Assembly: GCF_030696665.1 (NCBI RefSeq)
Contig: NZ_JAUYRV010000053.1
Coordinates: 82,866 to 146,865, forward strand
Origin: Novosphingobium sp.
GTDB taxonomy: Bacteria; Pseudomonadota; Alphaproteobacteria; Sphingomonadales; Sphingomonadaceae
DNA: 64,000 nucleotides
Direction: 5' to 3'
This document shows, one piece after another, positions 44,094 through 51,033 of this stretch; within the stretch, counting starts at the first letter, position 1, and every line of letters begins with the position of its first letter. Below the pieces are notes generated by a model. That model saw only the letters and a list, made by a program, of their open reading frames with translations, ran no database searches and had not been told where the DNA came from. The position numbers were made by a program, and so were the translations under genes.

Positions 44094-45248
44094 TCAGACG
44101 AACACACCTTCTGCGTTCTTGGTCGAGAAGCGTGGTGCAACCTTGCTGATGAATTGATCCAGTTCTTCCTTGTTTTCCTCAGGCTCAAGGTGGCCTTGCC
44201 CGAACATCAGGAACAGTTCGTCAAAACCAAGACGGTCTTGCGCCCGGGCGATCTGGTCGGAAATCTCGTCGGCCGATCCGATCAACACGTTTGGCGGGCG
44301 CTGGCCCATCGGGATGAACCATTCATCCCAGAACCACATATGCTCTTCCATCAGCTTGGCCGCGCGATCCTTGTCATCGGTCAGCATCAGGAAGCCACCC
44401 CAGGCCGAGGCCTGGGTGTTGGTCACCTCGCGCTCCACCTTGGCGGCAGATGCGATGTAGCGATTGTTCAGCGATTCACAGAAATCCAGATTGTCCGACA
44501 GCACAATCAGCTTGCCACCTTCTTCGGCCCAGAAATCGATCGTCCGGCCCGACGCTGCAAAGCCGCCGTAGATGGGCGGGTGGGGATCCTGAAAACACTT
44601 GGGCGCAATGCCGATCTGGCGCACGATGCCATCAGCATCCTGCCCTTTGCCATACTTGGCATAAGCCGGATGCCCTGCAGATCCGCCGTTCGGCGGGAAC
44701 TCCCAATTTTCACCCTTGTGGCTGAACACGTCGCTGGTCCACGCCTTCTTGACAACGCGAACCCCTTCTTCAAACATCGAGCGATTGCGCGCGTCCTGCA
44801 CGTCGCGCGCTTTCACGTTGTCTGGCGTCGTGGCGCTGACGCCTTCTTTGGCGGCGTAGCTATCCACCCAGCGGGCGTGATAGCCGCGCGTAAATCCGCA
44901 ATACATCCGCCCCTGCAGCATGTGATCGAGCGTTGCGATTTCCTCGGCCACGCGCACCGGATTGTGCGTGGTCATGGTGTAGCCCATCAGTCCTGCCTTC
45001 AACCGCTTGCTGTTCTGGCCGACGAAAAGGCTGAACATGCCGGGGTGATTGTTCACCTCGAAACCTTCGATCTGGAGATGATGTTCAGGCTGGCAATAGC
45101 CATAAAACCCAAGATCGTCGGCCAGCTTCACATAGCCACGCACTTCTTCGAGAAACCGCTGATACAAGTCATTGCGCTGCCCGGCCATGCCGGCCTCGAT
45201 CTCATGACGGCGCCCGACGACACCGGTCTGCATCAGGTGAAATTTCAT
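44094..45248 (-). CDS. Luciferase-like flavin monooxygenase, divergent type
   Basis: 384 residues from ATG 45248 (in-frame ATG five codons upstream is weaker). It is a luciferase-family protein (RMYCGFTRGYHARWVDSYAAKEGV, DPHPPIYGGFAASGRTIDFWAEEGGKLIVLSDN) but clearly of another branch than the diketocamphane-like pair: an extra N-terminal stretch and an insertion of about 30 residues after the first third. It probably also uses FMNH2 from the flavin reductase at 33202. It is the first gene of the operon with the CYP101 and ADH genes, 25 bp behind a consensus operator. Substrate unknown. Confidence 0.88.
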   Translation of the reverse strand: MKFHLMQTGVVGRRHEIEAGMAGQRNDLYQRFLEEVRGYVKLADDLGFYGYCQPEHHLQIEGFEVNNHPGMFSLFVGQNSKRLKAGLMGYTMTTHNPVRVAEEIATLDHMLQGRMYCGFTRGYHARWVDSYAAKEGVSATTPDNVKARDVQDARNRSMFEEGVRVVKKAWTSDVFSHKGENWEFPPNGGSAGHPAYAKYGKGQDADGIVRQIGIAPKCFQDPHPPIYGGFAASGRTIDFWAEEGGKLIVLSDNLDFCESLNNRYIASAAKVEREVTNTQASAWGGFLMLTDDKDRAAKLMEEHMWFWDEWFIPMGQRPPNVLIGSADEISDQIARAQDRLGFDELFLMFGQGHLEPEENKEELDQFISKVAPRFSTKNAEGVFV

Positions 45249-45272
45249 CGCCTCGATCCCCAATCATTCTTA

Positions 45273-45288
45273 TCAACACTAACGTTGA
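45273..45288. promoter_or_regulatory. TCAAC-N6-GTTGA operator, CYP101 operon
   Basis: TCAACACTAACGTTGA, exact consensus, 25 bp upstream of the start at 45248. Together with the site at 45343 it fills the divergent promoter region. Confidence 0.75.
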
Positions 45289-45342
45289 TACGTGGTCATG
45301 GCTTCGCTTGTCAATGGCGATCAGGGCAGCCTCGAAACTTAA

Positions 45343-45358
45343 TCAACCTTGGCGTTGA
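45343..45358. promoter_or_regulatory. TCAAC-N6-GTTGA operator, VOC gene promoter
   Basis: TCAACCTTGGCGTTGA, exact consensus, 70 bp from the previous site and 52 bp before the VOC start at 45411. The right half overlaps TTGACA. Confidence 0.75.
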
Positions 45359-45410
45359 CAATGCGCAATTGGGCTTGCCTCGCCGCATCAGGCGTCGCAG
45401 TTCAAGCTGT

Positions 45411-45779
45411 ATGGAAATCTCGGGAATCGATCATGTCGTTGTCAGGGTGGCTGACCTTGACCGCTCCATTCAGTTCTATTGCCAGATTCTGGGATGCAAG
45501 CTGGAGTGGCGCCGCGATGAACTGTCGCTTGCGCATCTGCGAGTCGGCTCCGCATTCGTCGATCTGCTGGCAGGGCAACCCTTGCCAACCGGTCCCGGCC
45601 GCAACATGGATCACCTGTGCCTGACGGTGGCTGGTTTCGATCTTGAACCGGTGCGCGAGCACCTTGTGCGTCACGGCGTTGACGTGGGCACGGCAGGCGA
45701 ACGCTTTGGAGCGTCCGGTTGGGGGCAATCGCTCTACATCACAGACCCCGATGGCAACGGCCTGGAGCTACGCGGCTGA
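45411..45779 (+). CDS. VOC/glyoxalase-fold protein
   Basis: 122 residues from ATG 45411; the frame stays open far upstream only because it is antisense to the luciferase-like gene. Two beta-alpha-beta-beta-beta modules are visible with candidate metal ligands His8 (IDHVVV), His68 (MDHLCL) and Glu119 (GNGLELRG). The single-domain size fits glyoxalase, methylmalonyl-CoA epimerase or small extradiol-type members. It has its own consensus operator and converges on the TonB receptor gene at 45853. A role in ring-opening or epimerisation is possible but not shown. Confidence 0.82.
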   Translation: MEISGIDHVVVRVADLDRSIQFYCQILGCKLEWRRDELSLAHLRVGSAFVDLLAGQPLPTGPGRNMDHLCLTVAGFDLEPVREHLVRHGVDVGTAGERFGASGWGQSLYITDPDGNGLELRG

Positions 45780-45788
45780 GCTGGACAC

Positions 45789-45843
45789 AAAAAATGCCAT
45801 CAGCGCCGAAACTGCCGCAGGGCAATTCCGGCACCGATGGCAT
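45789..45843 (-). terminator. Rho-independent terminator of the TonB receptor gene
   Basis: Read on the minus strand, ATGCCATC and GATGGCAT arms extended by GCCG/CGGC pairs form a long hairpin with an inner TGCC-GCAG-GGCA stem-loop, followed by six T (A6 at 45789-45794 on the plus strand). It starts ten bases after the receptor stop and also separates it from the convergent VOC gene. Confidence 0.8.
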
Positions 45844-45852
45844 CCTCAATGA

Positions 45853-48294
45853 TCAGAACTTGACCGAAAGCTCCGCACCGAAGGTACGTGGTTCACCGGG
45901 ATAAGCGGTGTTCACGCCATTTGAAGCGCCCAGCGCATAGCCGGAAATGTAGTAGGTGTTCTTCGTCAGGTTGCGCACGAACAGCGCTGCTGAAACCTGG
46001 CTTTGCATGATCTCTTTCCAGTTCAGGCGCATAGCCAGAGTGGAATAGCCATCAAGCTTGGTCCCAGGCGTCGATGTACCGTTGGTGTTCGAGAAGAAGA
46101 AGCTCGATTGGCGGTAGTAATCAGCGCGAAGGCTGACCCCGCCGATGTCCTCAGGAATTGGAAACTTCAGTTCGGCAAAGCCCGAACCGGCCCACTTGGG
46201 CGCATCGGGATAGGAGTCGACAGCGATATTCCCTACGAACGGGATAGGAACATTGCGCTTCGTGTACTCTGCGTCAGTGTATGCCAGATTGAAGCCGAGA
46301 TCGAGCCATGACGTCAGCCCGACGAACGCATCGACTTCGATGCCCTTGGTAACCGCCTCGGGCACGTTGACGGTGAAGCCCGCCGGAGCGCCGCCAACCA
46401 CGGCATAAAGCGCGCGTTGTGCATCCTTCACGACGATTTTGTAGGCCGCAACATTGAACTGGACCGGAGCATTCGCGATCCGCCCGTTGAACTTGTAGCC
46501 GAACTCGAAATCATGGACCTTTTCGTTCTTGAACAGGTTTGCTGGCTTGCCAGTCAAAGGATCGATGAACGGAGCAACGGTGCCGTTCAGGTTGCCCGAC
46601 CGGAAGCTTCCCCGCTGGTTGAAATAGACCATGTTGTTGGGGTCGATCTGGTACTGGACGCTGGCAGTCCATGCCGGTGCCGACAGCTTCGTGCTCTGGT
46701 CTGCTGCCGGTGAATTGGGATCCACGCCAAAGACATTGCCCGCAGCCTGGCGGATGCCCACATTTTCCCACGTATAGCGGCCGCCGAGCGTGGCAGTGAG
46801 CTTGTCTGTTACCTGATAGCTGGCTTGTGCAAACACCGCCTTGGACGTCTGCCGGTTGCGGTAGGCGTAGGAAATGTCGGCAATGCCGCCAGGCACGACA
46901 TCGGCACCAATGTTGATCGGGATGATCTCGAACCGCTTGAGATTCGAATAGAACACGCCGGCGGTGTAGTTCAGCTTGCCGTCTGCCGCCGTGCCCTGCA
47001 GCTGCAGTTCGTTGCTGAAGGTTTCGGACTTGAAGGTTTGTCCGCCCGGCGCGCCGGTTGCGTTGATTCCGGCCAGCTTGAACAGCCACAGCGAGCCGAA
47101 CGGGCCGCCACCAAGATTGCCCGGCGTGCGCGAATTGCCCTTCATGTAGCTGAAGATGTTCTTGATCGTCGCGTCGCTGCCAACTTCGATTTCGGTCGTG
47201 TTGGAAACGAACGTGTTTTCTGCACGGTGCGGCAAATCGTACTGCAAAAAGATCTTGTAAGGGTTGGCGCGCGAGAACTTGGTATAGCCCTCGACACCGC
47301 CGGGGAAGAAGCCGGGTGCCGCCGGTCCATCGTTGTTGCCGTAGATCGCGGCAAGCGTGTTATCCAGAAGGATGCCGGTGGTGTTCGGAGTTTTGGTGGT
47401 GCCATCGCTGATGAACTGGGTTGTGGAATCGCCCGGCGTTGTGGGCACGGAGTGGTAATTGAAGATGCCGCCAACGCCCTCGCTGCCCCGAACCCGGTCA
47501 TGCTGGAACACGGTAACGTTCCTGACCGTTTCGGTCGGCGTAAACAGGATCGTTGCACGGCCAGAACGGCTGTTCTTGTCGCCCAAGGTGTTGCCGGTGT
47601 TGATGTTGGTCATATAACCGTTGCCGCGCGTAGCGTCGAACGCCAGGCGGATCGCCAGCTTGTCCTTGATCAACGGCAGATCGACAGCCGCCTGCATCTG
47701 GCCAAATTCGCGCGAGGCACCGCGCAGGATCGCGTAGCCGCCAAATTCGTCGCCGGGCATGGGCGTTGTATAAAGCACCGCGCCGCCGGTGGCATTGCGT
47801 CCGAACAGTGTACCCTGCGGGCCTTTCAGCACCTGGATCGAACCCAGATCGAAAAACGCGGTTGCGGTGTTGCCGGGGTTATAGGGCGCTTCGTTCAGAT
47901 AGGGCAGCACTGCCGGACTGGTGCCCGAAAAGGGATCGAGCGACTGTCCGCGCATGGAATAGCTGAGCTGGTTGGAATTCTGGCCGTTCTTAACCTGAAG
48001 CCCCGGAACCAGTGTGCCGATGTCCTGCTCGCTGGCGATGTTGCGGGTCTGGAGCGCTTCTGCTCCGTAGGCAACCACCGATACCGGCACCTTGGACAGC
48101 TTTTCCTCGCGACGTTGTGCAGTAACGACAATGTCTTGCGTGCCCACGCCCTCAGGCGCTTGTTCCTGCGCTGCCTGCGCCAGAACCGGCGTGGCAAGTG
48201 CAGCAACAATCAAAGCCACCGCACTGGTGCTGCCGCGCAACAAGGTGCTCGGCCGTGCGCCAAACGCGCGCGCACCATCTGAAAAATGAACCAT
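45853..48294 (-). CDS. TonB-dependent outer-membrane receptor
   Basis: 813 residues from ATG 48294, behind AGAAGGGAT; the longer frame to 48384 has no ribosome site. Signal peptide ends TPVLAQ. Plug motifs are DIVVTAQRREEKLSKVPVSVV, LSYSMRGQSLDPFSG and LKGPQGTLFGRNATGGAVLYTT; the barrel ends FGAELSVKF. It is a paralogue of the receptor at 35882. Its upstream region has only half of the palindrome (TCAAC, 48386-48390) and a separate TGTCTGC/GCAGACA inverted repeat (48341-48370); it may be co-transcribed from the LLM gene upstream at 49529. It probably imports the pathway substrate or a related compound. Confidence 0.95.
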   Translation of the reverse strand: MVHFSDGARAFGARPSTLLRGSTSAVALIVAALATPVLAQAAQEQAPEGVGTQDIVVTAQRREEKLSKVPVSVVAYGAEALQTRNIASEQDIGTLVPGLQVKNGQNSNQLSYSMRGQSLDPFSGTSPAVLPYLNEAPYNPGNTATAFFDLGSIQVLKGPQGTLFGRNATGGAVLYTTPMPGDEFGGYAILRGASREFGQMQAAVDLPLIKDKLAIRLAFDATRGNGYMTNINTGNTLGDKNSRSGRATILFTPTETVRNVTVFQHDRVRGSEGVGGIFNYHSVPTTPGDSTTQFISDGTTKTPNTTGILLDNTLAAIYGNNDGPAAPGFFPGGVEGYTKFSRANPYKIFLQYDLPHRAENTFVSNTTEIEVGSDATIKNIFSYMKGNSRTPGNLGGGPFGSLWLFKLAGINATGAPGGQTFKSETFSNELQLQGTAADGKLNYTAGVFYSNLKRFEIIPINIGADVVPGGIADISYAYRNRQTSKAVFAQASYQVTDKLTATLGGRYTWENVGIRQAAGNVFGVDPNSPAADQSTKLSAPAWTASVQYQIDPNNMVYFNQRGSFRSGNLNGTVAPFIDPLTGKPANLFKNEKVHDFEFGYKFNGRIANAPVQFNVAAYKIVVKDAQRALYAVVGGAPAGFTVNVPEAVTKGIEVDAFVGLTSWLDLGFNLAYTDAEYTKRNVPIPFVGNIAVDSYPDAPKWAGSGFAELKFPIPEDIGGVSLRADYYRQSSFFFSNTNGTSTPGTKLDGYSTLAMRLNWKEIMQSQVSAALFVRNLTKNTYYISGYALGASNGVNTAYPGEPRTFGAELSVKF

Positions 48295-48404
48295 ATCCCT
48301 TCTCCCATTTTTTATTATTGAGACTATTCGGCGTCTTGTATGTCTGCCGCGCGTATTTTCACCGCAGACACACAATATCTTCAATTCAACGTCATTAACC
48401 GCAA

Positions 48405-49529
48405 TTAGGCATCGACCAGATTTGCACCGGGTACTTTTACGCGCGGCGCCACTTCCTTCGAAATCAGTTCAAGCGACTTGAACCATGCTGAAGGATCATC
48501 GTAATAGTCATGGGCTTCGACCTGAAGCGTTCCCCAGCCGCCAGTCTGTTCGAACAGATGATTCAGCTTGTCGACAACCGTGTCGGGCGATCCGACAACG
48601 AACACTTTGTCGACCAGGAATTCGAGGTCGATATCAAGCGAGTCGACGCCGTTGTCCTTGGCAAAGCCATCCATCATGCCAAACCGGCGCCAGATCGGGA
48701 TGAGGTAGCGATCGAAGCAGTATCCGATCGGACCTTCCATCACGAGCCGCTTCGCCTCTGCGTCAGTATCCGCGCAGAACACGGTCTGCGACACGGCATG
48801 GCGCTGGCGAACGGGTGTAAACCCGGCCTTGATATTGGCTTCCGAATAGATTTCCCAGTGTCGCTTCAGTGCATCGAGGCCCGAATAGATCGACACAGGC
48901 TTGAAGTTGCGTTCGCCAGCCAGTTTCATCGACGGCGAATTGGCGCTGAAGCCAGTAACCGCAAATTCCGGAAAAGCGCCGCCATAGGGCGAATAGTCTG
49001 CGAGCAAGTGCTGCTCGTCCTCTTCCGTCACCGCCGGTTCTTCTTCCGGGAAGCCCGCGCTCCAGAACTTGCCTTCATAGAAGAAAGGCTCGCGCTTCCA
49101 GATTTTTTCCATGATGATCAGCGATTCACGCACCATCTCATTGAGGAAGGTGGTGTCGGTGTTCTTGATACCGTGGATGTACGACGCCAGCGGATAAGCG
49201 CCTGCGCCGATGCCCATGAAGTAGCGACCTTCAAGGATCTGCGAAAGCCAGCCCACCGTCATGGCCAGCTTGGCCGGATGCTGGTGCGGAAGGATGTGTG
49301 CCATCGGGGCAAACTTGATCGTGTCAGTGTGCAGTGCTGCGGCAGCGATGATCAGTTCGGGATTGGGAATGTTTTCCCAGATCTGTGAAGCATGCTCCGA
49401 AATCATCATCGATGTGAAGCCGATCTTGTCGCACTGTATCGCGCTGTCCACGCCCCACTGGAACGTCTGCCGCGCAGTGCGGCCAGGACGCATGTAGGGG
49501 TGAAAAATGAGGCCGGTTTCCATCGTCAT
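48405..49529 (-). CDS. Luciferase-like flavin monooxygenase, diketocamphane-monooxygenase type
   Basis: 374 residues from ATG 49529, with GGGAGA seven bases upstream. Same branch as the protein at 42947: WENIPNPELIIAAAALHTDT, IKFAPMAHILPHQHPAKLA and EGRYFMGIGAGAYPLASYI. Differences in the active-site neighbourhood (GAGAYP instead of APGGHH) suggest a different substrate, position or enantiomer, as for the 2,5- and 3,6-diketocamphane monooxygenase pair. It is divergent from a TetR gene, with two tandem consensus operators between them. FMNH2 would come from the reductase at 33202. Confidence 0.9.
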   Translation of the reverse strand: MTMETGLIFHPYMRPGRTARQTFQWGVDSAIQCDKIGFTSMMISEHASQIWENIPNPELIIAAAALHTDTIKFAPMAHILPHQHPAKLAMTVGWLSQILEGRYFMGIGAGAYPLASYIHGIKNTDTTFLNEMVRESLIIMEKIWKREPFFYEGKFWSAGFPEEEPAVTEEDEQHLLADYSPYGGAFPEFAVTGFSANSPSMKLAGERNFKPVSIYSGLDALKRHWEIYSEANIKAGFTPVRQRHAVSQTVFCADTDAEAKRLVMEGPIGYCFDRYLIPIWRRFGMMDGFAKDNGVDSLDIDLEFLVDKVFVVGSPDTVVDKLNHLFEQTGGWGTLQVEAHDYYDDPSAWFKSLELISKEVAPRVKVPGANLVDA

Positions 49530-49603
49530 TTCAACTCTCCCAAGGCTTTTGAATTAAGCCATGTGGCTTAGATGCCTCTGGTGGGCAATTTCGTCAAGCC
49601 CAT

Positions 49604-49619
49604 TCAACACACCTGTTGA
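49604..49619. promoter_or_regulatory. TCAAC-N6-GTTGA operator, tandem copy 1
   Basis: TCAACACACCTGTTGA, exact consensus, between the LLM gene at 49529 and the TetR gene at 49710. Its start lies 22 bp from the start of the next copy, about two helical turns. Confidence 0.75.
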
Positions 49620-49625
49620 CGAAGA

Positions 49626-49641
49626 TCAACACCATCGTTGA
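49626..49641. promoter_or_regulatory. TCAAC-N6-GTTGA operator, tandem copy 2
   Basis: TCAACACCATCGTTGA, exact consensus, on the same DNA face as copy 1. The pair is 68-105 bp before the TetR gene start, consistent with autoregulation by that protein. Confidence 0.75.
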
Positions 49642-49709
49642 CGAGATTTGCAAAAACGTTGCCCCCGCTCGGGCTTGACGCTTGCGCCGCACTATCCCAA
49701 TTGCCCTGA

Positions 49710-50378
49710 ATGACGTCGAAAACTGCGAGGGCGCTTGCCCCGAATGCCAATCCATCGCCCGATGCGCCAAAAGTTGCGCTCATTCTTGCAGCCGAAGTGC
49801 TGTTCGCGCGCGACGGTATCGAAGGTGCATCTCTGCGTGAAATCGCGGCCCAGGCCGGCCAGCGTAACCATCACGCAGTCCAATACCACTTCGGTTCGCG
49901 CGACTCGCTGGTGCAGGCAATTTTCGATTACCGGATGAACCAGATGGAAGTTGCGCGTGGCAGCATGCTCGCCGCTGTCGAAGCAACTGGAAAGCTGGAA
50001 GACCTGCGCGCGATCACGGAGATCATTTTCCGGCCGCAGATCGAACTGATCGACGAATTTGGCGATCATTCTTACGCCGGTTTTCTGACCGCTTATCTGC
50101 TGCGTTATCAGGCGCGGCGGTTTGGCCAGTTTGGTGAGCGCGTGGCACCAAATCTTGCCCGCACGCTGGTACTGTTGCGAGCGTGCCTTGGCCCCATGCC
50201 CGAGATGGTGGCGCAGCGGCGACTGGTCACAGCCTGTTTCATGTTCCTCAACATCCTTGTCATCCACACGCGCGATAGTGCTGACGAAGGCGAGTGCTTT
50301 GAAGATGCGGTCAAGGACACGCTGGGCCAGATTGTGGCGGCACTGGCCGCGCCCCTACCGCCCGCCCCAGAGGCCTGA
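49710..50378 (+). CDS. TetR-family regulator, candidate master regulator
   Basis: 222 residues. The N-terminal helix-turn-helix is LREIAAQAGQRNHHAVQYHFGSRDSLVQAIF, with an unusual NHHAVQYHFG recognition segment shared by a TetR subgroup common in sphingomonads; the remainder is an all-helical ligand domain (AYLLRYQARRFGQFGERVAPNL). Two tandem TCAAC-N6-GTTGA sites lie in its own promoter region, making it the best candidate for the regulator of the island. The alternative is the TetR at 30562. Confidence 0.9.
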   Translation: MTSKTARALAPNANPSPDAPKVALILAAEVLFARDGIEGASLREIAAQAGQRNHHAVQYHFGSRDSLVQAIFDYRMNQMEVARGSMLAAVEATGKLEDLRAITEIIFRPQIELIDEFGDHSYAGFLTAYLLRYQARRFGQFGERVAPNLARTLVLLRACLGPMPEMVAQRRLVTACFMFLNILVIHTRDSADEGECFEDAVKDTLGQIVAALAAPLPPAPEA

Positions 50379-50408
50379 ATTCCAAAACATGAAGCCTGAA
50401 GGCTACGC

Positions 50409-50813
50409 TCAGAAAAACGTGTCCTTGGCGTGCTGTGTATCCATGTATTCCCGTACTTCGAACACTTTGCCATCACGCACAGTCACGAGAAAATGATACT
50501 GCGGCAGATAGGTCCGGCCATCGGTCAGTTCGGCAAACCCGGTAGCCTCCACCGCTACCTTATCGGCTTCGGCGATCATGGAAACCGGGGTGATCGTCAG
50601 ACTCCCGGATTTGTAGATGGCTTTTGCACCTTCGACCAGCGGGCCAAAGCTCGCTTTGTCATATCGGCCCGACATCCCTTCAAGCCTGCCCGAAACCCAC
50701 CAGCTGCTGCCTTCAGCCATCGCATCAAGCAGCGCGGAGACATCTCCGCTGGAAAACACTTCGAAAAACCGTGCAACAATTGCCTTGTTCTCTTCGCGCA
50801 CCAATTGAGTCAT
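50409..50813 (-). CDS. NTF2-fold/SnoaL-like protein
   Basis: 134 residues from ATG 50813, behind GGAGG; the upstream part of the long open frame is not coding. NKAIVARFFEVFSSGDVSALLDAMAE, SWWVSGR and the C-terminal DGKVFEVREYMDTQHA match the small NTF2-like group that includes ketosteroid isomerase and limonene-epoxide hydrolase relatives. It is divergent from the SDR at 51034, with a consensus operator and a one-mismatch copy in between. It converges on the TetR gene. A hydrolase or isomerase in the pathway is inferred. Confidence 0.82.
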   Translation of the reverse strand: MTQLVREENKAIVARFFEVFSSGDVSALLDAMAEGSSWWVSGRLEGMSGRYDKASFGPLVEGAKAIYKSGSLTITPVSMIAEADKVAVEATGFAELTDGRTYLPQYHFLVTVRDGKVFEVREYMDTQHAKDTFF

Positions 50814-50925
50814 CGGTCTGCCTCCCTGGTCCTGCCTCCTTGACGGGGGCACGTCCGGCCAGATGTTGCCCGAACCTCTCCAAACCATCGCACACTCTCT
50901 CGCTAACCCAGAGCTGGCCGTTTTG

Positions 50926-50941
50926 TAAACGATAGTGTTGA
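50926..50941. promoter_or_regulatory. Degenerate TCAAC-N6-GTTGA operator
   Basis: TAAACGATAGTGTTGA differs from the consensus at one of ten conserved bases. It starts 31 bp upstream of the exact copy at 50957 and is 113 bp from the NTF2-like start at 50813. Confidence 0.5.
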
Positions 50942-50956
50942 CTGGCAACCGCTTTT

Positions 50957-50972
50957 TCAACATTAACGTTGA
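50957..50972. promoter_or_regulatory. TCAAC-N6-GTTGA operator, SDR promoter
   Basis: TCAACATTAACGTTGA, exact consensus, 61 bp before the SDR start at 51034. The right half overlaps TTGACA. Confidence 0.75.
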
Positions 50973-51033
50973 CAGTAACGCAAGGACCGATGGCCGGACA
51001 GGCTTCACGGGTCGTAAAACCGGAGAGACTGAC

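Noticed and set aside
40512..45248. A complete P450cam electron-transfer set was expected
   Set aside because: No 2Fe-2S ferredoxin or ferredoxin reductase gene was found anywhere in the window; not claimed.
44154..45410. Long plus-strand frame leading into the VOC gene
   Set aside because: The part before ATG 45411 is antisense to the luciferase-like gene and crosses two operators; only the last 122 codons look like a protein family.
46825..48282. 485-residue plus-strand frame
   Set aside because: Antisense to the TonB receptor; no domain recognisable.
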